DNA of 6,857 bases from Chloroflexi bacterium UBA5177 (lineage in GTDB: Bacteria; Chloroflexota; UBA5177): NCBI GenBank assembly GCA_002413265.1, contig DHWR01000276.1, positions 28,694 through 35,550 of the forward strand. Reading direction: 5' to 3'. A program made the position numbers and the translations under genes. Positions 1 through 6,501 of this stretch are shown here, in pieces. The notes under the pieces were generated by a model, which saw nothing but the letters and a program-made list of their open reading frames with translations, had not been told where the DNA came from and did not search any database. Positions within the stretch are counted from its first letter, which is position 1; the number at the start of each line of letters is the position of its first letter.

Positions 1-1925
1 TACTTCTTGGCGTTGTCCCAGGCTCCTCCACCGGACGTCATCTGAATGGCGAGGAAGAGCCCTGTCAAGATGCTCCCGATCAGCATGGCTCCCAGCGCCT
101 TCCAGCCCAGGACGAACCCGATCAGCAACGGCGCCCCCACCGGAATCAGACCTGGAACCGCCATCTCGCGCAGCGCTGAGGCCGTGACGATGTCGACGCA
201 TTGCCGGTAGTCCGGCCGGGACGTACCGTCCATGATCCCAGGATTCTCTCGGAACTGGCGCCGCACTTCTTCCACGACCTTGCCGCCGGCGCGCCCCACC
301 GCCTGCATGGACAGTGAGGCGAAGAGGAATGGCAGCAGGCCGCCGATGAACAAGCCCGCAATAACCATTGGATCGTCGAGCTTGAATACGACGTTTGCGA
401 TCTTGTGTTGATCTGTTACGACCTGGACGTATGAAGCGAACAGTACAACCGCGGCAAGCCCTGCCGAACCGATGGCATAGCCCTTCGTGACCGCCTTCGT
501 CGTATTGCCCACCGAGTCGAGCGGATCCGTTATCTGTCGAACCTGCTCCGGCATGTCTGCCATCTCGGCGATTCCGCCCGCGTTGTCCGTCACCGGTCCG
601 AAGGCATCGAGAGTGACGATGAACCCGGTAAGCGAGAGCATCGATGCTGCCGCCACCGCTACTCCATAAAGCCCGTGGCCGTTCGGTGCAAGGTTGTACG
701 AGACGACGATCCCCATGGCGATGACGATCGCCGGAAGCGCCGTGGCCATCATCCCAATAGCCAACCCCTGAATAATGTTGGTCGCGTGGCCGGTGATGGA
801 TGCCTTGGCGATGCTCCGAACCGGAGCGTAGCTGTCCGATGTGAAGAACTCGGTGATGGCGAATATGAACACCGTAACGACGAGCCCGACCAGGCTGCAC
901 CAGTAGTAGCGGGGGTTGTTCAGAAGACTGTTATTTACAGGGATAAACGCCAACGCAGAGAGGACCGCAGTGACCACCATGCCGATGTACAGGCCAAGAA
1001 TGATGCTGCCTGCGTAGACCCGGACCACGAGACTGCCGATGATCGAGGCGAAAATTGAAACCGCACCGATGGCCAGCGGAAAAAGGATGGCATGAAGCTG
1101 CATGTTACCCGCTGCCCCGCGGAACTGTAGGAAGCCGAGCAACATGGCCGCCACGGCAGTGACTACGTACGTTTCGAAAAGGTCGGCGGCCATGCCGGCG
1201 TCGTCGCCCACGTTGTCACCGACGTTGTCCGCGATGACGGCCGGGTTGCGAGGATCATCCTCGGGTATGCCTGCCTCTACTTTGCCGACCAGGTCGGCTC
1301 CGACATCAGCCGCCTTGGTGTAGATTCCACCCCCGAGGCGCGCGAACACGCTGATCAAGCTGGCTCCGAACGCTAGGCCCAGAAGAGTACTGGGCCCCGC
1401 GGAGCCGGATGCATGGAAGAACTTGGCTACCGGTGTGGTAGCGCTTTGGCCGAACAGTGTGTAAGCAAAAGTCACGGCTAGAAGCGCCAGGCCCACCACC
1501 ATAAATCCCGTCACCGCTCCGCCTCGAAAAGCGGTCGACATGGCCGCGTTCAGACTTACCGTTCCGGCCTGCGCAGTGCGGATGTTGGCGCGCACCGCTA
1601 CGTTCATGCCTATGTAGCCCGCCGCTGCGGAACACAGCGCGCCTCCGATAAACAGGACTGCCGTCAGAACATGTCCGGGGTCACCCTTCGTGGAGCCCTG
1701 GATGAATATTGCCAGCAGGATAGCGACGACCAGACCAATGACCGCGATCGTCGTGTATTGCCGGTTGAGATACGCGCTCGCGCCCTCCTGTATGGCCGAG
1801 GCGATGCTGCGCATGCGCTCATTTCCCTGTGGCTGGCGCATGACGACGACGATCAGTACGATGCCGTAGATGATCGCGGCGAACGCCCCGACGTATGCCA
1901 GGGTGAGAACCGTGTCTTTACTCAT
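1..1925 (-). CDS. hppA: K+-independent proton-translocating membrane pyrophosphatase, C-terminus cut by window edge
   Basis: This integral membrane enzyme hydrolyses pyrophosphate in the cytoplasm and pumps H+ out across the inner membrane. I translated the frame through the window: 641 residues without a stop, starting [13 protein letters not shown] and ending [10 protein letters not shown] at the edge. The PPi/Mg site is complete so far: [11 protein letters not shown] at residues 207-217 (K215, E217) and [10 protein letters not shown] at 233-242. [10 protein letters not shown] carries Lys477 and Thr480, where K+-dependent enzymes have Ala and Gly/Ala, so this is the K+-independent, H+-pumping class. 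Many hydrophobic segments alternate with short loops, as expected for about 16 helices. Family members are about 680-720 residues, so roughly 50-60 are missing, including the conserved GDPFKDTSGP region. The ATG at 1925 is preceded by GAGG six bases upstream; an in-frame TTG 12 bases earlier is a less likely start. It lies 82 bases downstream of the DUF6391 gene on the same strand. Function is certain from motifs; the true C-terminus is unseen. Confidence 0.97.
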   Translation of the reverse strand, partial: MSKDTVLTLAYVGAFAAIIYGIVLIVVVMRQPQGNERMRSIASAIQEGASAYLNRQYTTIAVIGLVVAILLAIFIQGSTKGDPGHVLTAVLFIGGALCSAAAGYIGMNVAVRANIRTAQAGTVSLNAAMSTAFRGGAVTGFMVVGLALLAVTFAYTLFGQSATTPVAKFFHASGSAGPSTLLGLAFGASLISVFARLGGGIYTKAADVGADLVGKVEAGIPEDDPRNPAVIADNVGDNVGDDAGMAADLFETYVVTAVAAMLLGFLQFRGAAGNMQLHAILFPLAIGAVSIFASIIGSLVVRVYAGSIILGLYIGMVVTAVLSALAFIPVNNSLLNNPRYYWCSLVGLVVTVFIFAITEFFTSDSYAPVRSIAKASITGHATNIIQGLAIGMMATALPAIVIAMGIVVSYNLAPNGHGLYGVAVAAASMLSLTGFIVTLDAFGPVTDNAGGIAEMADMPEQVRQITDPLDSVGNTTKAVTKGYAIGSAGLAAVVLFASYVQVVTDQHKIANVVFKLDDPMVIAGLFIGGLLPFLFASLSMQAVGRAGGKVVEEVRRQFRENPGIMDGTSRPDYRQCVDIVTASALREMAVPGLIPVGAPLLIGFVLGWKALGAMLIGSILTGLFLAIQMTSGGGAWDNAKK

Positions 1926-1950
1926 CTCCTCCCTCAATCTCCTCCGTCTT
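1926..1950 (-). promoter_or_regulatory. Purine-rich ribosome-binding region of hppA
   Basis: Reading the minus strand, two copies of GGAGGAG lie close together just before the hppA start. One abuts the ATG; the other lies about 13 bases upstream of it, directly before an in-frame TTG. The best-spaced pairing for the ATG at 1925 is the GAGG that ends six bases before it. The double purine tract leaves the start slightly ambiguous between ATG and TTG, a difference of four residues. Strong translation of this gene is an inference. Confidence 0.5.
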
Positions 1951-2007
1951 GTCCGTCGCCCTCGCTACAGCTCTTCCGCCGATACGCAGACGTTTGGATC
2001 TTTCGCT

Positions 2008-2559
2008 CTAAATCGACTCTGTCTGAACCCAGTGAACGGGTTCCCGCAGGAAAGGAAACCGCCGACGTTCCACTTTTACAACCCGCATCCCCGACATTTC
2101 CGCAAGAGTTGTGAGGTGTCTCTGCGCGGATGTGCCGATCGGCGGAGATACTATCAGCGCTGCGATCGACGCCAGGATGGCGTAGGCAAACCGATTTTGC
2201 CGCGGCCTGATGCTCGCGGCGACGCTTGCGGCGACGCCCGAGAGGATACCCGCAACCGCAAGATTCGTCCCGCATCGGGGGTGAATTGCGAGATGGCTTT
2301 CTCCCACTTCCAGCCGACGGAGTGCTTCATCGATGGCGGCGCGCAAATCTCCTGTGGCTATAAGCCCGAAGATGTAAAACCCTCTTCGATTAGATCGTCC
2401 ACGGAGGAAAACGGCCGGGTGCCGCTCCGTCACGATTGATATGGTTGCGTGCTCCAATGCGTGATTGCGCCGAACGCGATTCAAGGCGCGCAAAGAACCA
2501 AGTCGTCCTACCAACGGCGTGTCCCCGCATGACGAAAATCGTCCCATTTGAGGGCGCAT
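2008..2559 (-). CDS. DUF6391 family membrane protein of unknown function
   Basis: About 183 residues from the ATG at 2559. I recognise the family from NHALEHATI (residues 32-40), GRSNRRGFYIFG (about 54-65), an EALRRLEVGE helix (78-87) and HPRCGTN (93-99). Two hydrophobic stretches follow, at about 101-117 and 124-140, consistent with a two-helix membrane anchor, then a short basic tail. The family has no established biochemical role that I know. HALEH fits the HxxEH pattern (H33, E36, H37), and H93 and C96 are further conserved-looking polar residues, so a metal site is possible but unproven. The start is uncertain: TTG at 2580 (190 residues) and ATG at 2547 (179) are also open, none with a convincing ribosome-binding site; I chose 2559 because a possible -10 box just upstream would place the transcript start past the TTG. 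It ends 82 bases before hppA, so co-transcription is plausible. It is divergent from the HAS-barrel/HerA pair. Confidence 0.85.
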   Translation of the reverse strand: MRPQMGRFSSCGDTPLVGRLGSLRALNRVRRNHALEHATISIVTERHPAVFLRGRSNRRGFYIFGLIATGDLRAAIDEALRRLEVGESHLAIHPRCGTNLAVAGILSGVAASVAASIRPRQNRFAYAILASIAALIVSPPIGTSAQRHLTTLAEMSGMRVVKVERRRFPFLREPVHWVQTESI

Positions 2560-2729
2560 CTGGCGTCGCCCAACCCCCAAGCCACTATAGCCCAGGCGCG
2601 CGAATCCCCAGTAAGGCAGCCTGCCAATTCCTCGACCGGCACCGTCTCTAAAAAGGGATAATTATCGCGCGGGTTTCCAAACTATTCACCTATGCTAGAG
2701 TCTGGTCGGCTTGCGGCGAAGGGGTTTGC
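2560..2729. promoter_or_regulatory. Divergent intergenic region with possible promoters for both directions
   Basis: About 170 bases between the divergent DUF6391 and HAS-barrel genes. On the minus strand TATAGT (2584-2589) could be a -10 box for the DUF6391 gene; no good -35 is at normal spacing. On the plus strand TATGCT (2691-2696) could be a -10 box for the HAS-barrel/HerA pair, again without a clear -35. Between them is a perfect 10-base palindrome, GATAATTATC (2657-2666), in a locally AT-rich patch that stands out from the GC-rich surroundings and could be an operator. Divergent promoters are required by the layout; the specific boxes are weak guesses. Confidence 0.35.
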
Positions 2730-3320
2730 GTGCTCATCGGAACCATCGTCAAATCGAACTCGCACATCTCGTATATGTGCCGGGTCTTTGGAAAGCTCGA
2801 GAGCGCCGAGCTGCCACCTCCAAGCGCGTATTCCTTCGGCACCTTTGTCACTCTTGAACAAGTCGACGGCGAAGGCATTTCGCTGGTCGGCGTGATACGA
2901 GACACCTTTCTTATCAACCCGCAAATCGATTCGCTCGGACCTCGGCTTTCGAGCGACCGCGATCTGTCTGTGTTTTCTCCAGACTTCCTCAACGAAAAAG
3001 GTGTCCTCGTCGACATCCTTGTCGTGGGCTGGTTGGAGGGGAGTGAGCCGCACCACGGCATTCCGGCTCTCTCGGCGCAGGTAGGCACGCGTGTCGAGAC
3101 GATGCGCGACGCGGAGGTTCATTCCTTTCACGCAACCCAGGAGCAGAAATTTTTTGCCGGCTACCTGCCGCAGCTGATGGCGAGAAACGATGCGACGGTT
3201 TTCAGCCTCCTCCTGACCATCCTCGACCGTCTCGAGCCTGAATTTCCAGATCAGAGCGGCGTCATCGGTCTCCTGAGAAACAACCTCGCGTGGAAATCTC
3301 GCGTGGTTCCGGCGGGCTAA
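2730..3320 (+). CDS. HAS-barrel-like protein paired with a HerA-type ATPase
   Basis: 196 residues, beginning at GTG 2730 with AAGGGG five bases upstream. The N-terminal 60 residues (MLIGTIVKSNSHISYMCRVF, then FGTFVTLE at 37-44 and GISLVGVIRDT at 49-59) have the short-strand pattern of a HAS-barrel, the small beta barrel found at the N-terminus of HerA and in ATP-synthase subunits. A second hydrophobic strand block (GVLVDILVVGWLEG, 91-104) and a largely helical C-terminal third (about 135-186) follow. There is no signal peptide, membrane segment, Walker motif or visible nuclease motif. The gene stops three bases before the ATPase gene, so the two are almost certainly one transcript and probably one complex. 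From memory, cyanobacterial HerA-like genes have a similar small neighbour with a PPFGSWV-type barrel motif. The HAS assignment rests on pattern likeness and neighbourhood. It could be a divergent NurA-like partner, but I see no acidic catalytic pattern for that. Confidence 0.7.
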   Translation: MLIGTIVKSNSHISYMCRVFGKLESAELPPPSAYSFGTFVTLEQVDGEGISLVGVIRDTFLINPQIDSLGPRLSSDRDLSVFSPDFLNEKGVLVDILVVGWLEGSEPHHGIPALSAQVGTRVETMRDAEVHSFHATQEQKFFAGYLPQLMARNDATVFSLLLTILDRLEPEFPDQSGVIGLLRNNLAWKSRVVPAG

Positions 3321-3323
3321 AAC

Positions 3324-4985
3324 ATGCAGACGCTCAAGATAGGCACTGCCAAAGGACCGGGCGAGAACCCACACGAATTCCTCTTCATCACTCCCGACGA
3401 TAACGGGCACTGCAAGATTGGCGAATTCGTGTATTACATCCTTGAGGATGTCGAGGGGCAGCGAGCGGTTCTGGGGCGGATCGTCCAGCGCGCTCCGGTC
3501 CGGCTATTCCCCGATTCCTTCATGGCCTCGCCCGACGTGCGCCCCCAGGAAGTCGCCTCCGCAATCGGCTACGCCGATGACCAGAGCGAGCTTTTCGAGG
3601 TTAGCGTCGCCGTCATGGGTTACTTTGACCCGGGTCTTGGCGCCTTTGTGAACCCCCGCGCGCTCCCGAGGAGCGGGGCAGTTATTTACCTCACGCCAAG
3701 CGATATGCTGGCCGAGGTTCTGAGCAAACGAAAGCTTCATCAGGCCGGCTCGGCCCACGTCGGGTCGCTGCTCAGCCGCCGTGCCGGCGAGGTACCGGTG
3801 GTCCTCGACGTGAACGAGCTGGCCAGCACACACCTGTCGATCATCGCCGGCACGGGAGCAGGCAAGAGCTACCTCGCGGGAGTCACGATCGAGGAATTGA
3901 TGAAGCCGTACAACAAGGGCTGCGTTCTCGTCGTCGATCCCCACGGCGAATATGACACGTTGATGGACATGCAGAACGACGATCAATTCGTCGATGGGCA
4001 GTATCGACCCCGCGTCCGGGTCTATAAGCCCAATCAGGTAAAGGTTCGCATGTCGACGCTGACTATCGACGATCTTCGCTATCTTATGCCGACCCTGGGC
4101 GAGCGCATGGAAGCAATCCTCACGGATGCCTTCAACCGGATGAAGCGTGCCAAGAGAGACCAGTACGAGGACCATTGGACGCTCACCGATCTGTACAACG
4201 CCATCGACGATGTCGGGCAAGAAAAGTCGGACCAGGGGATCGACTATGGCTCCAGCATTCAAGGTCTTCGCTGGCGACTTCAACGGAGATTCGAGCACAA
4301 CGAGACCTTCCACCCTACTCAGCACCTCGATCTGAATCAATTGTTCCGCCCGGGCCAGTGCACCGTGCTTCAGCTCAACGAGGTGGATCAACAAGATCAG
4401 CAGGTCGTCGTCGCAACCCTCCTTCGCCGCCTCCTTCGTGCGCGGATGGATACCGAGAGAGGCAAGGCGAGCGAGGGAGACGAGTCGCACCTTCCCTACC
4501 CGGTCTTCGTACTGGTCGAGGAAGCGCACCACTTCGCGCCTGCCTCGGCAGACGTCATCAGCTCAGGCGTACTCAAACAGATCCTTTCGGAGGGCAGAAA
4601 ATTTGGCGTGGGAGTAGGTCTGATCAGTCAGCGCCCGGGCAAACTCGATGCCGACGTTCTGTCGCAGTGCATGACGCACTTCATCATGCGGATCGTCAAC
4701 CCCATCGACCAGAACAGCATCGCCTCTGCAGTGGAGAGCGTGGGTCGGGACTTGCTCGACGAGCTCCCCGCGCTGACCAAGGGGCAGGTCGTCATCGCAG
4801 GAAGCGCGCTCAACACGCCCGTAATCTCTCAGACCCGCGCCAGGCATACCCGTCACGGCGGTACTAGCGTCGACGCCGTTGCAGAGTGGGATAGCTTCTT
4901 CCGAGGCGAAGACGAGCGGCAGCGAGACTCCGGTGTCGTCGAATTTCGAGCGAGCCGAAACAAGGTCTTCCGCACGGAAAACTAG
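3324..4985 (+). CDS. HerA-type DNA-translocating ATPase (HerA/FtsK superfamily, DUF87)
   Basis: 553 residues. An N-terminal HAS-barrel is suggested by residues 3-56 (IGEFVYYIL at 32-40, VLGRIVQR at 49-56). The RecA-like core follows: Walker A GTGAGKS at 176-182 (K181, S182), DPHGEYDTL at 205-213, Walker B VFVLVEEAHHF at 394-404 with acidic E399/E400, then LISQRPGKLDADVLSQC at 433-449 and MRIVNPIDQNSI at 455-466, both strongly characteristic of HerA. The charged tail after about residue 510 looks disordered. HerA proteins form hexamers that move along double-stranded DNA and, with the NurA nuclease in archaea and some bacteria, resect DNA ends; others act in defence systems with different partners. 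No NurA or other nuclease is visible here. The ATG at 3324 lies three bases after the HAS-barrel gene, with only a weak GGCGGG ribosome-binding site, which fits translational coupling. The cytoplasmic DNA-motor role is secure at family level; the pathway is not known. Confidence 0.94.
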   Translation: MQTLKIGTAKGPGENPHEFLFITPDDNGHCKIGEFVYYILEDVEGQRAVLGRIVQRAPVRLFPDSFMASPDVRPQEVASAIGYADDQSELFEVSVAVMGYFDPGLGAFVNPRALPRSGAVIYLTPSDMLAEVLSKRKLHQAGSAHVGSLLSRRAGEVPVVLDVNELASTHLSIIAGTGAGKSYLAGVTIEELMKPYNKGCVLVVDPHGEYDTLMDMQNDDQFVDGQYRPRVRVYKPNQVKVRMSTLTIDDLRYLMPTLGERMEAILTDAFNRMKRAKRDQYEDHWTLTDLYNAIDDVGQEKSDQGIDYGSSIQGLRWRLQRRFEHNETFHPTQHLDLNQLFRPGQCTVLQLNEVDQQDQQVVVATLLRRLLRARMDTERGKASEGDESHLPYPVFVLVEEAHHFAPASADVISSGVLKQILSEGRKFGVGVGLISQRPGKLDADVLSQCMTHFIMRIVNPIDQNSIASAVESVGRDLLDELPALTKGQVVIAGSALNTPVISQTRARHTRHGGTSVDAVAEWDSFFRGEDERQRDSGVVEFRASRNKVFRTEN

Positions 4986-5118
4986 CCATTCAGAAGGCCT
5001 TCGAGCTTGGCGCAGTGGTTGAGGTTGCGACAGAGCCAGGCAGTCTGGACGCGGTCCAGAAAATGGCTGCCATCCTCTAGTTCTAGACTGCTGCCGGCTC
5101 GGCGGAATGCTCGCAGGC
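4986..5118. other. Convergent intergenic gap
   Basis: 133 bases between the ends of the HerA gene (plus) and the flavin oxidase gene (minus). No open frame of interest is seen. It contains the palindrome GAAGGCCTTC shortly after the HerA stop, the longer hairpin annotated separately at 5039-5071, and a short CTAG-rich patch (TCTAGTTCTAGA) near 5077-5088. Termination from both sides must happen here or run into the opposing gene. Confidence 0.6.
5039..5071. terminator. Intergenic hairpin between convergent genes, possible bidirectional terminator
   Basis: TCTGGAC (5044-5050) and GTCCAGA (5054-5060) form a perfect 7-bp stem with a GCG loop. Outside it GGCAG (5039-5043) can pair with CTGCC (5067-5071), leaving AAATGG bulged on one side, for 12 bp in all. 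It lies 53 bases after the HerA stop and just beyond the flavin oxidase stop on the other strand. No T-tract follows on the plus strand, and none follows on the minus strand, so it is not a canonical intrinsic terminator. It could still stop transcription or protect 3' ends. Confidence 0.35.
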
Positions 5119-6501
5119 CTAGATCGTAGGCTTAATGTTCTGGTTCATTCGGAAGAAATTGTTCGGGTCATACCGGTTCTTTACCTCGACGAGCCTTGCA
5201 TAGGTGTGAGGTGTGTAGGCCTCCTGTACCCGTCCCTCCTGGCCAATTTCGTTCACGTAGCTGCCGTTCATATGTGGGCGGAGCGCTGCATGAAAGGCGC
5301 GCGCCCACTCGACGTGGCGCGCGCTGTCCGATGGGTCCGGCCATACGGCGAAGATATAGATGCCGAATTTCGAGTCGCGGTGCCCCAACGCCGTCTCGTC
5401 GTCACCGACGCGGCCAAACGCGCCTCCCCAGGCGACGATCGGCACGATCGACATCGGCGAGGTCGGGCGGGTCGCGAACCGCACGATGATATCCACGACA
5501 TCGTCTGAGAGATCGAAGAGATTCGCCGACTTTAGGAAGACCTGTTGGCCCCACGGCGCCGCCGCATCGAGCAAGGTCTGCACGACGGCATAGGGCATCG
5601 GGGCCACCAGATCCGCGGCAGGTGGAACCGCTTCACGCAGCTTTCCCACAAGTTCTTGTCCAGCATCGATGTCGCCCGCGTAACAAACAACCATCCCGAC
5701 GGCCGGCTGCAACTGAAGTGACTCAGGGACAAAGGGTGCGGGAGGTGCGGTGATAAAGGCGGGCGTCACGTTCAGCTCGTCCGGCGCCTCGGCCATCCAA
5801 TCCCTATAGAAACGAAGAATCTCCGCGCCTCGAGCGGCCGGATACAGCAACATGCCGCCCAGCACGATTGGTCCGACCGGGTGCAGCCCGTATTCGAAGG
5901 ACGTGACCACCCCGTAGTTACCGCCGCCGCCGCGAACGGCCCAGAAGAGGTCTGGGTGATGGTCGGCACCAACTGCCAGCAACTCGCCCGAAGCAGTCAC
6001 GAGATCGACGGAGATGAGATTGTCTACAACTGCGCCGCAGAGGCGCATGAGGTGTCCAACGCCGCCTCCCAGCGTCAAGCCCGCAATGCCCGTATCCGAG
6101 ATCTGGCCTCCGGTCACGGCCAGGCCGAAGGCCTGAGTCTCGTGATCGAGGTCGGCCCAAACGCAGCCGGCTTCCGCCCGTGCCGTACGGCGCTCCGCAT
6201 CGACGCGAATGCCTCTCATTCCGGACATGTCGAGCATGAGCCCGTCATCGCACACCGCGCTGCCGGTCACATTGTGACCTCCGCCTCTTATCGAAAGCAG
6301 AAGATCATTCTCTCGAGCAAAGTTAACCGCGGTAATCACGTCCGAAACCCCGGCCGAACGGACTATGAGTGCCGGATGCCGGTCGATCATCGCATTCCAA
6401 ACGGTTCTGGATGCGTCGTACTCTTCGTCGCCTGGCAGCAGCACGCTACCCCTTAGTGCGGCTCGCAACGTTTCGATCGAGTCTTCGCTTAAAGTGGTCA
6501 T
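5119..6501 (-). CDS. FAD-binding oxidoreductase, berberine bridge enzyme (BBE)-like
   Basis: 460 residues, a normal length for bacterial BBE-like oxidases. The PCMH-type FAD domain spans about residues 35-210, with RGGGHN at 72-77 (His76 is the expected 8-alpha-histidyl FAD attachment site), SDTGIAGLTLGGG at 135-147, and RGGGGNYGVVTSF at 190-202. The C-terminal BBE motif RYDPNNFFRMNQNI is at 443-456. Enzymes of this family oxidise alcohols, sugars or secondary metabolites with O2 or another acceptor; the substrate cannot be told from sequence. The cysteine that gives a second covalent FAD link in bicovalent members is replaced around Ser135/Asp136, so mono-covalent binding by His76 is inferred; Cys155 is nearby but not at that position. 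There is no signal peptide, so it is probably cytoplasmic. I chose ATG at 6501 over the preceding TTG because this ATG overlaps the stop of the SPFH gene (TGATG), a standard coupling arrangement. The flavin-oxidase call is firm; the specific activity is unknown. Confidence 0.93.
   Translation of the reverse strand: MTTLSEDSIETLRAALRGSVLLPGDEEYDASRTVWNAMIDRHPALIVRSAGVSDVITAVNFARENDLLLSIRGGGHNVTGSAVCDDGLMLDMSGMRGIRVDAERRTARAEAGCVWADLDHETQAFGLAVTGGQISDTGIAGLTLGGGVGHLMRLCGAVVDNLISVDLVTASGELLAVGADHHPDLFWAVRGGGGNYGVVTSFEYGLHPVGPIVLGGMLLYPAARGAEILRFYRDWMAEAPDELNVTPAFITAPPAPFVPESLQLQPAVGMVVCYAGDIDAGQELVGKLREAVPPAADLVAPMPYAVVQTLLDAAAPWGQQVFLKSANLFDLSDDVVDIIVRFATRPTSPMSIVPIVAWGGAFGRVGDDETALGHRDSKFGIYIFAVWPDPSDSARHVEWARAFHAALRPHMNGSYVNEIGQEGRVQEAYTPHTYARLVEVKNRYDPNNFFRMNQNIKPTI

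Noticed and set aside
1671..2439. Plus-strand open frames across the start of hppA and the DUF6391 gene
   Set aside because: They oppose two recognised protein families on the minus strand, and their predicted proteins are low in hydrophobic structure and match nothing I know.
2682..3410. 242-codon minus-strand frame covering the HAS-barrel gene
   Set aside because: Antisense to the better-supported plus-strand gene, which has a ribosome-binding site and tight spacing to HerA. The composition looks like a reverse-frame shadow.
3504..4532. 342-codon open frame on the minus strand inside the HerA gene
   Set aside because: It lies wholly antisense to a gene with textbook HerA motifs. Its protein shows no recognisable domain, and long antisense frames are common in GC-rich coding DNA.
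2730..4985. A HerA-based antiphage defence system
   Set aside because: Known HerA defence systems pair it with an effector such as a SIR2 or nuclease protein. Neither is visible here, and the surrounding genes are housekeeping-like.
4991..5001. GAAGGCCTTC palindrome after the HerA stop as a terminator
   Set aside because: It has no loop and no T-tract, so it cannot form a useful RNA hairpin of that length.
5881..6456. 191-codon plus-strand frame inside the flavin oxidase gene
   Set aside because: Antisense to the FAD-binding domain, which carries clear motifs; no domain is visible in the translated frame.
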